Source of the DNA: Glaciozyma antarctica PI12
Lineage: Eukaryota; Basidiomycota; Microbotryomycetes; Kriegeriales; Camptobasidiaceae
DNA: 64,000 bases
Reading direction: 5' to 3'
NCBI GenBank assembly: GCA_002917775.1
Contig: KZ627161.1
Coordinates: 1,659,562-1,723,561 of the forward strand
Part shown: piece by piece, positions 1-11,193 of the stretch
How positions within the stretch are numbered: position 1 is the stretch's first letter
Layout: every line of letters begins with the position of its first letter
Translations under genes and position numbers: made by a program
Notes under the pieces: generated by a model
Databases searched by the model: none
Told to the model about the DNA's origin: nothing
What the model saw: the letters and a program-made list of their open reading frames with translations, nothing else

Positions 1-253
1 GGGGTCAAGCTTGAGTCTCGAGTACTTTCAAGTACGATCCAGTCCAGCTTCAATAGAATCCAGAAGAAACGGTTTGAGCAGTACAGCGTGTACAAGCCAG
101 AAGGAGAAGAGGCGAAGGAAACTCGAACGCGAGATAAACAAACAACTTCTCATCCCCTTCAAAGCTTCTCTCCCGCCTTCTCAAATCACCGCCTCTCCCC
201 TAACCACCATCGTACCATCCCCTCAGATCATTACCTCAACCTTCACAACCGCG

Positions 254-1093
254 TCAGCTCCCACCCTCGCCCCCTACTCCCGAAGTCGCTCCACCACCCT
301 CGCTGCCTGCTGCGAAATCGCCTCTCGCCTCTGATACGGGGGATGGTACGGCCGGCGACGAGAGTATGGGAGGTGTTTGGTGAGGTGGCGCGGCGAGGGG
401 CGGGTTCGGAGGGCCAGGGGGCGGAGGAATGGAGAGTGGGAGGGTTGAAGAGGTGAAAATTCGGGGGGAGGAGGGGACGTGGAGGGGTGGCGATGGTGGA
501 GTTGGGTGGTGGAGGAGAGAGGGACGGGGAGAGGAGGGGAGATGGGGAGCGGATGGGAGCGACGGTCGACGTGGTAGCTATAGAAACAGGTTTCAGTAAT
601 TTTAATATTGGCCGATACTCCGCGAGGTTGACTCACCAGCACGACAGTCTCGCTCCTCCGCCTTGGCCGCTCACAGCGCCACTGACCGATTCTGAATCCT
701 CATGAGATCCGCGAGGGTGCGAATCGCTGCCTCGATTTGCAGACGCGAGGCGACAGCGGTGGAGAGGCGGTTGTTCCGTGCTTGGAGAAGGTGCTGCTGG
801 GAGGGTGGAGAGAGGTATGGCGCGAAGGAAGCATGGGGATCCGAAAGGCGCAGATTTAACCCGAGCACGCATGATGGAGGAAGCAAGGAAGAGGGGAAGT
901 AGTCGGCGCGAGAACGTGGCGTACTGAGCGGAGTGAGGAGGTGCGAGTACGGCGCAGTGCAGCCAGAGGACAGCAGTTTCGTCGTCGAGTTTGAGGCCAA
1001 TATCAACAGGAGCAGACAGCGAGCAGTATGGATAGCAACCAGGGGCAGAAGAGGAGGGTGAAGAGGAGCTGCGAACGTCTCCTGGACGGACAA
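254..1093 (-). CDS. possible minus-strand gene, structure unresolved
   Basis: Not recognised. On the minus strand an open stretch at about 1093-671 ends in a helical, charged segment (around RLQIEAAIRTLADLM) and can be joined by an intron with donor GTCAGT and a good acceptor (ACTGAAAC branch, TATAG at 578-582) to a last exon that begins at 577. Two frames of that last exon are open: one stops at 274, the other, proline-rich then glycine-rich, stops at 254. No ATG in a convincing context was found, so the start may be in an exon I did not resolve. The 130-640 interval is strongly pyrimidine-skewed, on the plus strand first and then on the minus strand, which inflates open frames. Treat this as a candidate only. 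Confidence 0.25.
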
Positions 1094-1123
1094 GATGACG
1101 CCGGAGGGGACGGACTGAATTGC

Positions 1124-1800
1124 TCAAGGCTCTTCGCCGCGATACGCGCTGTTAAGCATACGCGTCAGCTCGTCCGTATCAAAGCCCGCCATCGCCTCCT
1201 TGAGCTCCTCCATCGTACGCGGCTTCAGCTTGGCCGGCTCCTCCCCTCCCCCGCGTCCTTCCCCGGCATCGTCTCCAACCACCTGATCTGCCGCCTCCAC
1301 CGGAATAAATCTATCTCCCCCTCCTGCTGCCTCGCCTCGTAGGTCCCACGCCTTCTCCAGCGCCTCTTGCGCTACGCGACCGGCTTCGGCTGCCATCTCC
1401 TCCCGCGCTCTTGCGACGAGGGAGGGTGATGCCGGCTTGCGGGTGACCGAGGGGGACGAGGAGGAGGTGGAAGGTGAAGGCATCCGGTCGACGAGGCTGG
1501 CTTGAGATGAGGCGATGCGGACTGCCGAGCTGGAGGAAGGAGAAGAGAGGGGTCAGCTGAGAACAACAAGGGAGAGAACGGCTCGACGTACGCGATGAGA
1601 GTTCCCAAGATGGTCAAGGCAAGGACTAGGAGTGGAACAAAGTACGGCGAGCGTCTAGCAGCCTTGATCCTGTCCCGGAGGGTGGGAGGAGGCGGAGGCG
1701 GAGGAGGGCGACGAGGTCGACCGCGCGACGACTTTGGACTGCGAGTACGGAGAGTGTTGGAGGCAGGGGTTACGATCTTGGGGACCTGGAGCGTTGCCAT
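1124..1800 (-). CDS. small single-span membrane protein, hypothetical
   Basis: Two exons, 1800-1592 and 1529-1124, joined across an intron at 1530-1591 (GTACGT donor, CTGAC branch, CCAG acceptor). The start is the ATG at 1800 (MATLQVPKIV), because upstream residues in the same frame look like non-coding 5' sequence. The product is about 204 residues: a basic, proline-rich N-terminus with a run of eight prolines, one hydrophobic segment at about residues 54-75 (FVPLLVLALTILGTLIA), then a soluble acidic C-terminal half rich in Ala, Glu and Gly. There is no cleavable signal peptide, so a tail or single-anchor protein of an internal membrane is possible. I do not recognise the family. It is divergent from the ER Hsp90 gene, with only 147 bp between the two starts. 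Confidence 0.7.
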
Positions 1801-1947
1801 CCTTGTGCATGTGTTCGGCGGTGGAATGGAGGAGGAAGAGCGGCGAGCTAGGACGCGGAGGGCGCCCAAGTCGACGTGTCCTCTCGTGTTCTCCTCTCCT
1901 CTGCCACGTGGCTCCAACAACTTTGATCCACCAACTCGGCAGCTCTA

Positions 1948-4900
1948 ATGCGAACACGAAGCATCGCTGCGCTACTCGCACTCTCCCTTGGCTTGGTGGC
2001 TGCTCAGGAAGCTCCTTCAGCTCCGGCAGCTGGTCTCCTTACGCCGGAGCAGGAGGCTCAGATCGGCGCTGGTGGGGAGAAATTCGAGTATCAGGTGAGC
2101 TTAGGTGTACTCTCGAGCGTTCAGAGCTCCAGCTGACGGTGTGCGGCTCTCCAGTCCGACATGTGAGCTCCACCTACCTCCTGCGTCTTGTGCACGCTGA
2201 CGAGCTCCCTTGCAGCGCACGCCTGATGCGGGTAGTCGTCCAGCACCTCTACACGGACAACGACGTTTTTATCCGCGAGCTACGCAAGTCGTCTCACTCC
2301 GTCCCACCCCCTGAGACAGCTCAGCTAACTCCACCTTACGCGGCAGTGTCCAACTCCAACGACGCGCTCGAGAAGACCAGGCTCCTCTCCCTCACCGACT
2401 CCTCTCTCCTAGCTACCGCACCAATCCTCAACGTTACCGTTCTGGCCGACATCCCCGGCGGAAGGATCGTGATCCGAGGTGCGTGATTCCATCAGCTGAT
2501 GAGCTGGGAGGAGGGAGCTGACTGGAGCGCAGACTCTGGTATTGGAATGACGAAGGAAGCGCTGGTTACCAACTTGGGAACGATCGCGCGGTCAGGAACG
2601 CAGGAATTTTTGGAGAAGCTGGAGAAGGGAGGAACGGGAGGCGAAGGCAACAACCTCATCGGTCAGGTATGCGCTCGCCGGTCACTTGCGAGAGGAGCGA
2701 TACTGATTGGTTTGCGCTCAGTTTGGTCTGGGATTCTACTCTTCCTTCCTGGTCGCGGATCGCGTCACCGTCGCGTCCAAGTCGAACGACGACCCCGTCC
2801 AGCACATCTTCGAGAGCAAGGCGGACGCTCAAGGATTCAGGTTAGTCCGCTTCAGCTTCCTAGCCTACTCACGCTGACGATATCCTTGCAGCATCGCCGA
2901 AGATCCTCGCGGCAACACGCTCGGTCGCGGAACTGAGATCACTCTGTGCGTCGCTAATTCAAACCTTTCATTCCGAGTTCCCTAACAAAGCTCTTTTCTC
3001 TCAGCTGGATCAAGGACGACGCCAAGGAGTACCTCGATAACGAGAAGCTTCGCGCACTTATCTCTCGCCACTCCGAATACGGCGCCTCTCCCATTTACCT
3101 CTGGGCCGAGAAGTCAGTCGAGGAGCCCATCGAAGCTGCCCCTGCGGCCGAAGTTGACGGCGAGGAGAAGGACGACGAGGAGGTCACGGTCGAGGACGAG
3201 ACTCCAGTTGAGACGAGGACGGTCATCAAGGGCGAGTGGGAGCGCGTGAACGATCGCGCACCTCTCTGGATGCGGGAGCCCAAGGACGTTTCCGAGGTCG
3301 AGTACGAGGACTTCTTCAAGGCTACGTTCAAGGACGACGTTGCTCCGCTTGCCTGGTCTCACTTCAAGGTGCGTGCTTCCTCTGCGCCTGCCACGAGATT
3401 CAAACTGACCCGCAGACTCGCCGACTAGGGAGACGCAGGCTCGACCTCGTTCCGCGCCCTCATCTACATTCCTTCGACCATGCCCAACGACTTCTACTCC
3501 AAAGATTACGTCTCGCTCGAATCTCTCAAGCTTTTCGTGCGCCGCGTCTTTATCACCTCCGACCTCGGCGAGAGCTACTTGCCCAAGTACCTGAATTGGA
3601 TCAAGGTCTTCGTCGACGCCGACGACCTTCCTCTCAACGTCGGACGCGATAACCTTCAGAAGAGCAAGGCTCTCGCGCAGATTAAGCGGAACCTCATCAA
3701 GCGCGTGCGTCTTTCCTTCCTTCGCTCTTCGTCAACTCACGACCTTCTCTGCAGACGCTCGACCTATTCGCCTCCCTGTCCAAGTCGGATCCCGTGAAGT
3801 ACAACACTCTTTACGAGAAGGCCGGCGTATCCCTCAAGCTCGGCGCAGTCGACGACACGAAGAACCGCGCACGAATCGTCAAGCTCCTTCGCTTCGAGAC
3901 GTCCGCCTCTGCGAACCTCACCTCGCTCGACGACGTCGTCTCGCGGAGGAAGAAGGGCCAGGAGCAGATCTTCTTTATGGCGGGTACGGGGCAGAAGAAG
4001 GACACCCTCGAGAAGAGCCCGTTCGTCGAGCGACTCATCGCGAGGGGGTACGAGGTGCTCTACTTTGGAGAGCCGATGGACGAGATGCTTGCTAGCTCGA
4101 TCGGGTCGTACGAAGGCCTCAAGTTCCAAGGCGAGTCTTCCGCACGCTCGCTTTCGTCGATCCTGGCTGACGGAGCTTTCTCGCAGACGTCGCGAAGAAG
4201 GGACTCAAGTTCGGCGACGAGGACGAGGATTTCGAGGCCAAAGAGGAGGAGGCAGCCCTCAAGACTACCTTCGAGCCGCTCTCCGCGTACCTCAAGCGCG
4301 AGCTTTCCGATTCGATCAACGAAGGTCCGTCTTCGCTCCCCCCGCGCCTTTCGAGCTCTCCCACCGTACTGACATGCCGATTACCGCAGTCGTAATCTCC
4401 ACCCGCCTCACTACTTCTCCCTGCCTCGTCGTCACCGACTCGTACGCCTGGACTGGAAACATGGAGCGTTTGATGGCGTCGCAGAACAGCGGAACCGGTC
4501 AAGGATTTATGGCGGATTTCATGAAGACTCAGAAGAGGGTGCGCTCGCTTCCTTCTCTCGGCCTGAATGCGCGCTGATATTCAGAGCAGACGTTTGAGAT
4601 CAACCCTAAGCATCCTCTGATCGAGGGACTGCTCGAGAAGATCGAGAAGATTTTGAGGGCGACGATGTCGGAGAAGCAGAGCTTCGCGAGACTGTCCAGG
4701 TCCTCTGGTGCGTCTTCCTTTGATGCGGCCGAACGTCGCATCTGCTGACCACCTCTCCACAGGCAAACGGCTCTTGTTCGCAGCGGTTTCACCGTTCCCG
4801 ACCCCAACATGTGCGTTCTCCCCTCCTCGATCCCCTCGCATCCACGCTGACCATTCTCCCTCTCAGCTACTTCTCCCAAGTCGAGGCACTCCTCCGCCGC

Positions 4901-5251
4901 TCCCTCGGCGTCTCCGCTGGCGCCAAGGCGCGCGACATCGACGCCATCAAGCCCGCTCCGGCAGTCGAGGCCGGCCCTCTTCGTCCCTCCGACCCGTCTT
5001 ACGACCCAAAGCGAACGAACCAAGCGAACGTTCCTTCGTTCGAGAGCCCCGACGAGTGGGCCAACTGGGCTGGTACGCTCGCTTCTTCTCGTTTGCTGCG
5101 AGTTCGAGAAGCTGACGAGGTTTCGCTCGCAGATATCAAGAAGGGCCTAAAGGACTCTGGAGTCGACGCCGCTGGGAAGCCTGCTGGCAAAGCGAGTGGA
5201 GCTTCCGAGCCTGTTGCTGCCGAGTCTGTCGTGCCCCATGATGAGCTATAG
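1948..5251 (+). CDS. GRP94: ER-resident Hsp90 chaperone (Grp94/endoplasmin type)
   Basis: ATP-dependent chaperone of the ER lumen. The start at 1948 opens a signal peptide ([20 protein letters not shown]) and the last codons are HDEL before the stop at 5249-5251, the fungal ER retrieval signal. Hsp90 landmarks appear in order: [13 protein letters not shown] with the ATP-binding Asn, [43 protein letters not shown]-type middle region, [10 protein letters not shown], and a C-terminal dimerisation region. Sixteen exons: 1948-2094, 2155-2162, 2216-2283, 2347-2478, 2533-2666, 2722-2840, 2893-2945, 3005-3368, 3429-3704, 3755-4130, 4187-4324, 4390-4538, 4590-4707, 4763-4810, 4867-5072, 5133-5251. Exon 2 is only 8 nt. 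The introns at 2284-2346 and 4131-4186 are GC-AG. One frame break occurs near a T4 run (4651-4654): a fifth T restores the conserved reading [17 protein letters not shown]. No functional gene loss is implied if this is a base-calling error. Confidence 0.93.
2155..2162 (+). other. 8-nt microexon of the ER Hsp90 gene
   Basis: TCCGACAT lies between introns 2095-2154 and 2163-2215. Including it gives [17 protein letters not shown], which matches the conserved start of the Hsp90 ATPase domain. Skipping it shifts frame. Both flanking introns have normal GT donors, CTGAC branch sites and AG acceptors. Confidence 0.85.
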
Positions 5252-5379
5252 AGAACGAACGGACACTGTTTAGGAGCGCAATCTAGGAAGACGTTCAGCA
5301 GCCACCTCAGCTCTCCTCGCGAGCTCTCGTTCACTGCGATAAACTGAATCTGAATGCAATTCCTTTCGTCCGACACCCT

Positions 5380-7863
5380 TTACTCCTCCGCCGTCAACTG
5401 CGACGAGTCCAATCCAATCGAGTGAAGTAGCAAATCGACGTTGCGCTGCGAAAAGTCACCACGTCAGCACACACCCCAAAAGCTCGTCGAAGAGAGAACG
5501 CACAATCTTCAAGCTCGCGACCTCGGGCGTCACGCGTCCCTTCTTCGCGCTCGTCACGTTCTCCAGCACCTTTTCCCGCACGGCCATCACCAGGCTCTGC
5601 TGCTGCTGCGGGTCCGCACACACGGCGACGGCAGCGAGGAAGCGCCAAACGGGCTCATCATCGAGGTCGATATCGGGTCGAACGGCGTTGATTGACGCGG
5701 CCGACTGGCCAGAGAGGTAGTACCCTGGTCCGAAGGGGAGGGCCGAGACGGCGCGGGTCGAGGGGAAGAGGGAGGGGAGGTCGGCGGAAAGGGCGTGGAA
5801 GAGCTGCGTGAAGGTTTGCTGCCATTGCGCGAGATCTTGGGCCTCGGGAGGAGGGGTCGCCTGCTTGAGTGACTCGGCGTGCGAGAGGAAGACCGTGAGG
5901 AACGCGACTCCGGGCTGAGGGAGCGAGCAACGTCAGCTTGCGAGCGAACGGGATAGGATCGAGACGAACCTTGGACTTGACGACCTTCATGATGTCGTTG
6001 CGCTCGATGAGGAGTCCCACCATGCCGGTGACCATGCGAAGAGGAGCTCGGCCAATGACAGCCATGACGGGAGAGATCATCGCGTTGAGGAAGACGTCCG
6101 TCTTGAGCTCGACCGCCGCGCGACGCTGCTTGCCTTCGAGGTTTCCGGTCGAAAGCTTGTTGACGTCGTCGGTCGCGTCGAGGAGGGGCGCGTCGCGGAC
6201 GGTGTCGAGCGTGTCGAAGGTCGCGACCATGAGGGTGAGAAGCGTGAGAGTCTGCTCGGGAGAAAGGTGGCGGAGGGCGCGGGGAAGGATGCGCTTGCCC
6301 TTGAGGACGGAAACGAGGGAGATGAAGGGGTGGGGAACGCTGAATCGGAGGATGTGAGTGAGGTGCTGGGAGAGTGAGTGCGAATCGACTGACCTGATGT
6401 CGAGAGGCTGCATCACGCGAAGAGTCGTCCAGAGCTTGTCTGCCAACTCAGCGTACTTCGAATCCCTGCGACGACATCGAATCAGCTCGTCGATCGTATC
6501 GGCAGGGCAAAAACTGCGAGCTCACCACTCCTCCAGCGCCTTCGCAGTCGCCTCAACGTGCTCATCAGCCGAGGGATCCTCGGGCATGGCCTCCTGCCTC
6601 GCCTTCGCCGCTCCAGCATTCGCCAGCAACGCTGGCTGGATCCTCCTCAGCTGCTCCAAGTCGAGGACAGCGTCGTAAATCTCCTCGACGATCGTCAAGA
6701 CGGCACGGTGCGACAATGGCGCACGGTGACCGTGCTCATCCACGTCTGCTCCTGCGCCAGTCAAAGCGGTATGGCGATGGTCGGTAGAGGAGGAAATGAG
6801 ACCGGCGAGGAGAGCGTGTCCTGCACTGGGACCGGAAGAGGAGGGAGGGGGAGGAGTGGAGGAGACTTGTAGGAGTTGACGAGGTGCTGAGCGAGTGCGG
6901 AGAGCGATCTTGCCGAGGGCGCCGTCGAGCGAGACTGCGAGCGAGGTAGGTCAGCGAGGCTCAGCAACTGCGAATGAGGGAGACCGGAACGCACGCTGTC
7001 CCGACTTGTTGCGCTGCTTCGCGACGTCGACAAGACGCTGCACGTTCTGTGCCATCTTGTTCATCGCGTTCTCCCGCCTGGTCGGCTTCCGCTCTCTGCG
7101 TCGACCTCCGCTACCACCACCTCCTCCTCCTCCTCCGCCGCCACCGCCCTGCATCATCGGCCCAGGTCCTCCGCCGTTCGCATTCGCGTTGCGCGACATC
7201 TTGATCGCCGCCATGATGTGGAAGTAGAAGTCGTCGGCGTAGGGATCGTCGGTAACGAGCTGCGAGACCTGGATGCGCGTGATGAAGTCCTTGTCCGAGT
7301 TCGACATGAGGTTGTTGTGCTTCGCCTATTCCCACATCACAGTCAGCTCTCCACTCTTTCCGTCTCAACAATGATAGCGAACGCACCATGGACGCGATCT
7401 TGGCCGCCTTGCTCTTACGCTTAGCCTCCATCATCTCGTGCTCCCTGATCCTCGTCTCGACGTTCCTGATCAACTCCTCCCCAGCAGCCGCCTGCTTCTG
7501 TCCCTCCGTCTGCTCCGCCGGTTCCGTCGCTCCCGCCTCCTTCTGCGCCTGAATCTGCGCCTGCTGCCTGCTCGCCTGGAGCTGCGCGCCGACGAGCGAA
7601 GGGTGCTGCGTGTGCTGGTTCATCGAGAGGTACTGAAGGCCTTGCTCGACCGAGGCGACGCTTCCCTGCGAGGGGAGAGGCGGGAAGAGTGTGCCCATCA
7701 TGTTGCCGGGCGCGGCTGTCGGGACGTTCGGTGGGAGGTTGGAAAGAGGTTGCTGGGCGGGGTGAAGGGAAGGGGAGGGGAGGTTGGGAGGAGGAAGCAT
7801 GCCGGGAGGGAAGAGGCCGGGACGACCCTGCTGGAAGGGAGGCTGCTGGAACGGCTGCTGTTG

Positions 7864-7899
<36 letters not shown>

Positions 7900-8756
7900 T
7901 TGGAGGTGCTGCTGCTGGAGGAAGTGCTGTTGCTGCTGTTGCTGGAACTGCTGCTGCGAGAACCCAGGGCCAGGCATCCCAGGCATCCCCGGAGGAAAGT
8001 CAAAGGGCGGCTGTCCAAAGGATCCATTCGGCTGCTGAGGGAAGGGGTGCTGCTGCTGCTGGTTCTGGTGCTGCTGGTGCTGAGGAGGGTACGCCGACTG
8101 GAGCTGAGGCGAAGGGGCGTATTGCTGCTGCTGCTGCTGCTGCTGGCTGGGGGACGGGCTGAGGCGAGCGTGCGTTACGGAGCATCTCCGCCTCGACCTC
8201 CTCGAGCGTCAGCGGCCGACCAGCCCTCTGCTGAGCAGGTTGCTGGTGAGCGTTCGCCTGCGCCCTCAACTCGGCCTCGATCTCCTCCAACGTCCTCGCG
8301 CCTCGGCGGGGTTGCAGCTGTTGCTGCTGCTGAGCGGCGGGCTGGTGCTGAGGGAAGGAGGATTGGAGCGGCGTGGCGGAGAGGAGGGGATCGGCATCGA
8401 GGGTGTGCCACGGCGACGGGCGGGCGGGCTGGTGCGTGGTGCTGGTCCAGCTCGACTCTGCGGGGACGAGAGGCTGGGCTCCTCCTAGGAAGCGGGAGGT
8501 GGATCCAGCGAAGTCGAAGTCACGACCTGCACACGAGGAGGACGAGCGCAAGAGTCAGCTCGCCGTCTCCTCCACGAACCCTCCAGCCTGGCCACTGCTG
8601 CTGCCACTCACCAACTGGAGCGCTGGTCTCGATCTCGACGTCACCAAAGGTCTCGTCGTTGTATTCGTTGAGGCCTTCCTCGAGCAATCCTCCGAGACCG
8701 TCTTCTTCGAGGGCGCCGTAGTCGTAGACTTGGAGGTCCTCCGGAAAGAACGACAT
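5380..8756 (-). CDS. PAT1: PAT1, activator of mRNA decapping
   Basis: Scaffold of cytoplasmic mRNA decay that links deadenylated mRNA, the Lsm1-7 ring and the Dcp2/Dhh1 decapping machinery in P-bodies. The start at 8756 (MSFFPEDLQVYDYG) gives the acidic N-terminal motif of the family. A Gln-rich middle follows (runs of 8 and 14 Gln), then the conserved DKDFITRIQVSQLVTDDPYADDFYF core and the helical C-terminal domain (VPHPFISLVSVLKGKRILPR; YYLSGQSAA). Eight exons: 8756-8612, 8526-7387, 7325-6995, 6934-6527, 6465-6394, 6339-5970, 5914-5504, 5445-5380. The intron at 6340-6393 is in frame but its removal gives the family-like DISVPHPFI. A frame break lies near the G5 run (8149-8153 on the plus strand): one base fewer joins EAEMLRNARSPQPVP to the poly-Gln frame. 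An N-terminal RTLEEIEAEL / LTLEEVEAEM pair of short helices is also visible. Confidence 0.92.
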
Positions 8757-8952
8757 GGTGGTCGGTGTACTTGTGTGGCTGTAGTCGGAGAGGGTGGGCG
8801 GAAGTGGTCGAAGAGAGAGGGAGTTGACCTCGACCTCACCAAGTCGTTCAACTCTCGGCGCCCTGGCTCTCCCTCCTCCCATCAACACCAGACTCGCTCA
8901 AACTCTAGGAGAACACAGTCTTCCAGCCAGGCCGACTTCACTTCTCCCCCAA

Positions 8953-11041
8953 ATGCCGCCCTGTTTTGACCGGAGTCGTGCTGCTCTCCTCGCCTTTGCC
9001 CTCCTCCTCGTCCTCCCCTCTCTCGCCAGCGCCGTTCCCCGCGACACCACTCCTGCCGACTTGCAACCTCTCAATCTCCGTTACCCGCACCCCGCAAGCC
9101 GCACCGACCAGACCTACGAGGAGCCCAGCCTTGAAGACCTCTCCTTCGTCGATCTCACCTTGCCCGAGGAGGGCGTCAACCCCGCTCCCGTGTGGGCTCG
9201 ACACCCTCTAGTGTCTCCTCCTGTACCGCACAAGCAGATTCCAGGAAAGCGGGACATCATCACTGTGTCTGAGGCTCCGTTTCCGCCTGCAGCATGTGAG
9301 CTCGGCATTCGTTACGAGGGGAGGAGGTCTCGGAGCTGACTAGGACTTGGCGGGCGCAGATGTGGATATAAACAACCTTACAACGATAGCGTTGATCTCT
9401 CAGGCGGCGGTGGCTCGAATGCAGACGTGGTACGAGGACGGATTGTATCAGTGCGTCCTATGCTGTTGTTGCGGTCTGGGGAGGCAGCTCACCTTTTCTT
9501 GCTCGCAGATGGACGGCTTGGTGGCAAGTACCGGTGCTCGGTATGGCGTACGCGAACCTCGATCGTGCTCTCGGGAATCAGGGTAGGTCTTTCGAGGTCT
9601 GGGACTGTTCGCTGCTGATGCATTTCTCACAGGGAACAAGCTGCTCATCGAGGACGTGCTCAACAAGAACTCCGACTTTGGCTGGATAATTGACGATTAC
9701 ATCGATGATCAGAGTGCGTGCTTCGCGTTGAGCCAGCTCATGCGCGCAGCTGACCCTTCGCAGGCTGGTGGGCGATGTTTGCTCTGCGAGGTTATGAGCT
9801 ATATGGCAACGAGACGTGGCTAGATTTAACTGTCAAGATTGCGGCCAACAACACGCTCTACTGGGACGAGAGCTGTGGTGGTGGTGTGCTCTGGCTCACC
9901 TGGCGGCCTCTGATCAAGAATACGATCACGAACGGGTGAGTTCGTTTCCGCAACCTTGGCTCCCGCTACCAGCCTACTGACTCCCCGCAACTTCAGCCTA
10001 CACTTTTCAACGCTCGCACGGCTATATCGGTACACAGGCGACCAGATGTACTACGACGAAGCTCTCAAGACTCTCAACTGGTGGCTCGGCTGGGCCTTCG
10101 AAGCCAGCACCGGTCGCATCTACGACACGATCAACTCCCCAGGCTGCGTTCCCGTCGCGCTTGAATCGTGGACGTACAATTCGGGGGCATTCCTCTTCGG
10201 CCTCGCAGACTTGTTCTATGCGACAGGGAACGAGACGCTCCTCGATCTCGGGAGGTCGATCGCCTATGCCGCCATTCGCGACTTTTCGATGGAGGGTACA
10301 GGGATTCTCGAGGAGGGGTGCGAGACGGACCCGCAGCCTTCGCCGGACCTCCCTCCGGGTTGCCAGCAGGACGAGCTCGTCGTGCGTTCTTCTTCCGTTC
10401 TTTGCGAAACGCTGAGCTGACGAGTTGTTCTCGGGCGCAGTTCAAGGGTATCCTCGTGATGGGAATGTCGGAGCTCTACGTTGCACGACCGGACGAGAAC
10501 ATCTACAACTATATCAATACGCAGCTTCTCTCGGTCGTTTGGAACAACATCGACGATACCTGGCTCTTTGGGCAATGGTGGGAGGGTCCTGTGAGTCCTT
10601 CTCTCACGCTCCGATGGGCCCATTTGCTGACGCCGTCGTGTCGCAGTGGAACGAAACTACCGCAGGTTCGTCCTTCGTCGGCTCGCTCGCTCGCGCAGGA
10701 CCTCACTAACCTCGCTCTCATCACTAGGACCGAAAACGCAGGTCAACACGCTCTGCCTCCTCTCCGCCGCAGCAACCATCAACGCCGATTTGTTCGTCCT
10801 TCGCTCGTCGCCGTCTCTCGCTCCTCGCTGACTTCTTTCTCTCAGCCTCGCACGAGCAAACGCCGATGACCGCGTCAACGTCACGAATCAAGTCGGCGTT
10901 CCTGGTGGCCTGACGACCCAGAAGACTGGGACGGCAGGTACGACAGCGCGCGATAACGCTGGGCTGAAGACTGGGCCGCCGAGTTGGATCGCTGGATTTG
11001 GAGTCGTTATTGTTGGAGGATTCGCGCTGTTGTTACTGTAG
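8953..11041 (+). CDS. glycoside hydrolase family 76 (mannanase-like, DFG5/DCW1 type)
   Basis: Secreted or surface enzyme of the GH76 family, whose fungal members act on alpha-1,6-mannan or link GPI-mannoproteins to the cell wall. A signal peptide opens the protein (ALLAFALLLVLPSLASA, about residues 10-26). The GH76 core is plain: YEDGLYQWTAWWQ, then the Asp-rich catalytic motif GWIIDDYIDDQSWWAMF, WDESCGGGVLWL and SWTYNSGAFLFGLADLF. The C-terminus is a Thr/Gly-rich spacer followed by a hydrophobic tail (WIAGFGVVIVGGFALLLL), consistent with a membrane or GPI anchor. Ten exons: 8953-9295, 9360-9450, 9509-9582, 9633-9713, 9764-9935, 9997-10381, 10441-10590, 10647-10665, 10728-10791, 10846-11041. 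Exon 8 is only 19 nt. It is divergent from PAT1 with about 196 bp between starts. Confidence 0.93.
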
Positions 11042-11193
11042 CTTCCTATACATTGTATCAATACAGCCCCCTTTATCGGTGCAATCGCAGGCACTTTCTA
11101 TAGAATTATCGAGGAGGGAACGACTCCGGCTGCTCGCACGGACCGCCCCGGCTTCTGGGGCCCCGCGCGGTCGGCTCTTTTCTCTCTCGAACG

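Noticed and set aside
7438-8721. Long plus-strand frame rich in Leu and Arg opposite PAT1
   Set aside because: It is the antisense of the poly-Gln and flanking PAT1 exons; it has no splice pattern or motif of its own.
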